This document shows, piece after piece, positions 63,814 to 64,000 of a DNA stretch of 64,000 bases. The notes below the pieces were generated by a model. The model saw only the letters and a list, made by a program, of their open reading frames with translations, was not told where the DNA came from and did not search any database. Location of the stretch: the NCBI GenBank assembly GCA_963717695.1, contig CAVQWR010000004.1:124001-188000 (forward strand). Reading direction: 5' to 3'. Within the stretch, counting starts at the first letter, position 1; each line of letters opens with the position of its first letter. The translations under genes were made by a program, and so were the position numbers. The DNA is from CAIWHR01 sp963717695. GTDB taxonomy: Bacteria > Pseudomonadota > Gammaproteobacteria > Burkholderiales > Casimicrobiaceae.

Positions 63814-64000
63814 CCCGGCTCCCCGAGACGCCGACGGGTTTCGGTGCAGGCTGACATGAGCGCGCAGCGCGCATGTCAAGCGAGCGAAGCGAGCGGCCGA
63901 AGCCAAAACAGGTAATGCGAAGACCCGGATCGATGCCAAGAATGCGACGGGCGGAACTAGACACCCCGGCTCCCCGAGACGCCGACGGGTTTCGGTGCAG
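63751..64000. repeat. 151-bp tandem duplication over the ruvC start, running off the window
   Basis: The sequence from 63767 to 63849 reappears at 63918-64000 with no difference seen, and weaker similarity extends left to 63751/63902 (GCCAAAAC). The offset is exactly 151 bases. The copy holds the GTG start and first 16 codons of ruvC and its upstream region. Between the copies lies a hairpin-prone stretch (GACATGAGCGCGCAGCGCGCATGTC and a GCGAGCGAAGCGAGC motif). The window ends inside the repeat, so the copy number is unknown. Confidence 0.9.

Overview
The window is a GC-rich (about 68-70 percent by eye) bacterial chromosome segment, packed with genes in short operons. The gene set fits a betaproteobacterium, probably of the order Burkholderiales: a TctC/Bug solute-binding protein, a TRAP transporter, a DksA with a reduced zinc-finger region, the leuS-lptE-holA block, a ruvC-ruvA-ruvB-ybgC-tolQRA run, a class A RNase P RNA and a UbiH-DsbC neighbourhood. 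No species can be named from the sequence alone. No tRNA, rRNA, phage, transposase or CRISPR locus was seen.

Layout. 1-8.5 kb: a sugar-acid catabolic operon on the plus strand with an L-idonate-5-dehydrogenase-like enzyme, a TRAP transporter (dctPQM) and three dehydratases of unrelated folds (enolase superfamily, UxaA, IlvD/Edd). 8.5-22 kb: small housekeeping and stress genes (VOC protein, metallo-hydrolase, radical SAM protein, OsmC), the sulfhydrylase metY, rsmE, and leuS-lptE-holA. 22-31 kb: a Gdt1-type cation exporter, DsbD, a four-gene tripartite ABC efflux operon and an AEC permease. 31-42 kb: hslU, a degenerate Cu/Zn-SOD-like lipoprotein, fabI, an FAD oxidoreductase, an MFS carrier, rnpB, divergent pyrC/dksA, a 31-residue membrane protein behind a striking palindrome, and a duplicated STAS protein. 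41-47 kb: hslV, a UbiH-like hydroxylase, DsbC, then an SPFH / DUF4019 / zinc-ribbon membrane module. 47-57 kb: an SDR, a TctC protein, menB-menE, HAD and GNAT proteins, ferredoxin-NADP reductase, FKBP and a large PilZ-like protein. 57-64 kb: paired small lipoproteins, a 113-bp tandem repeat array, then the reverse-strand operon ruvC-HAD-ruvA-ruvB-ybgC-tolQ-tolR-tolA. That operon is interrupted between tolR and tolA by a 292-bp element with perfect 25-bp inverted ends. A 151-bp tandem duplication covers the start of ruvC and runs off the window.

Data quality matters here. At least 18 genes, including essential ones (leuS, pyrC, lptE) and others such as hslV, carry one or more single-base frame changes, usually an extra base, with intact protein sequence resuming in another frame. 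This pattern points to indel errors in the assembly rather than gene decay, so the interrupted genes are described as probably functional in the organism. Where a gene has three or more breaks it is typed as a pseudogene only in the formal sense of a broken frame.
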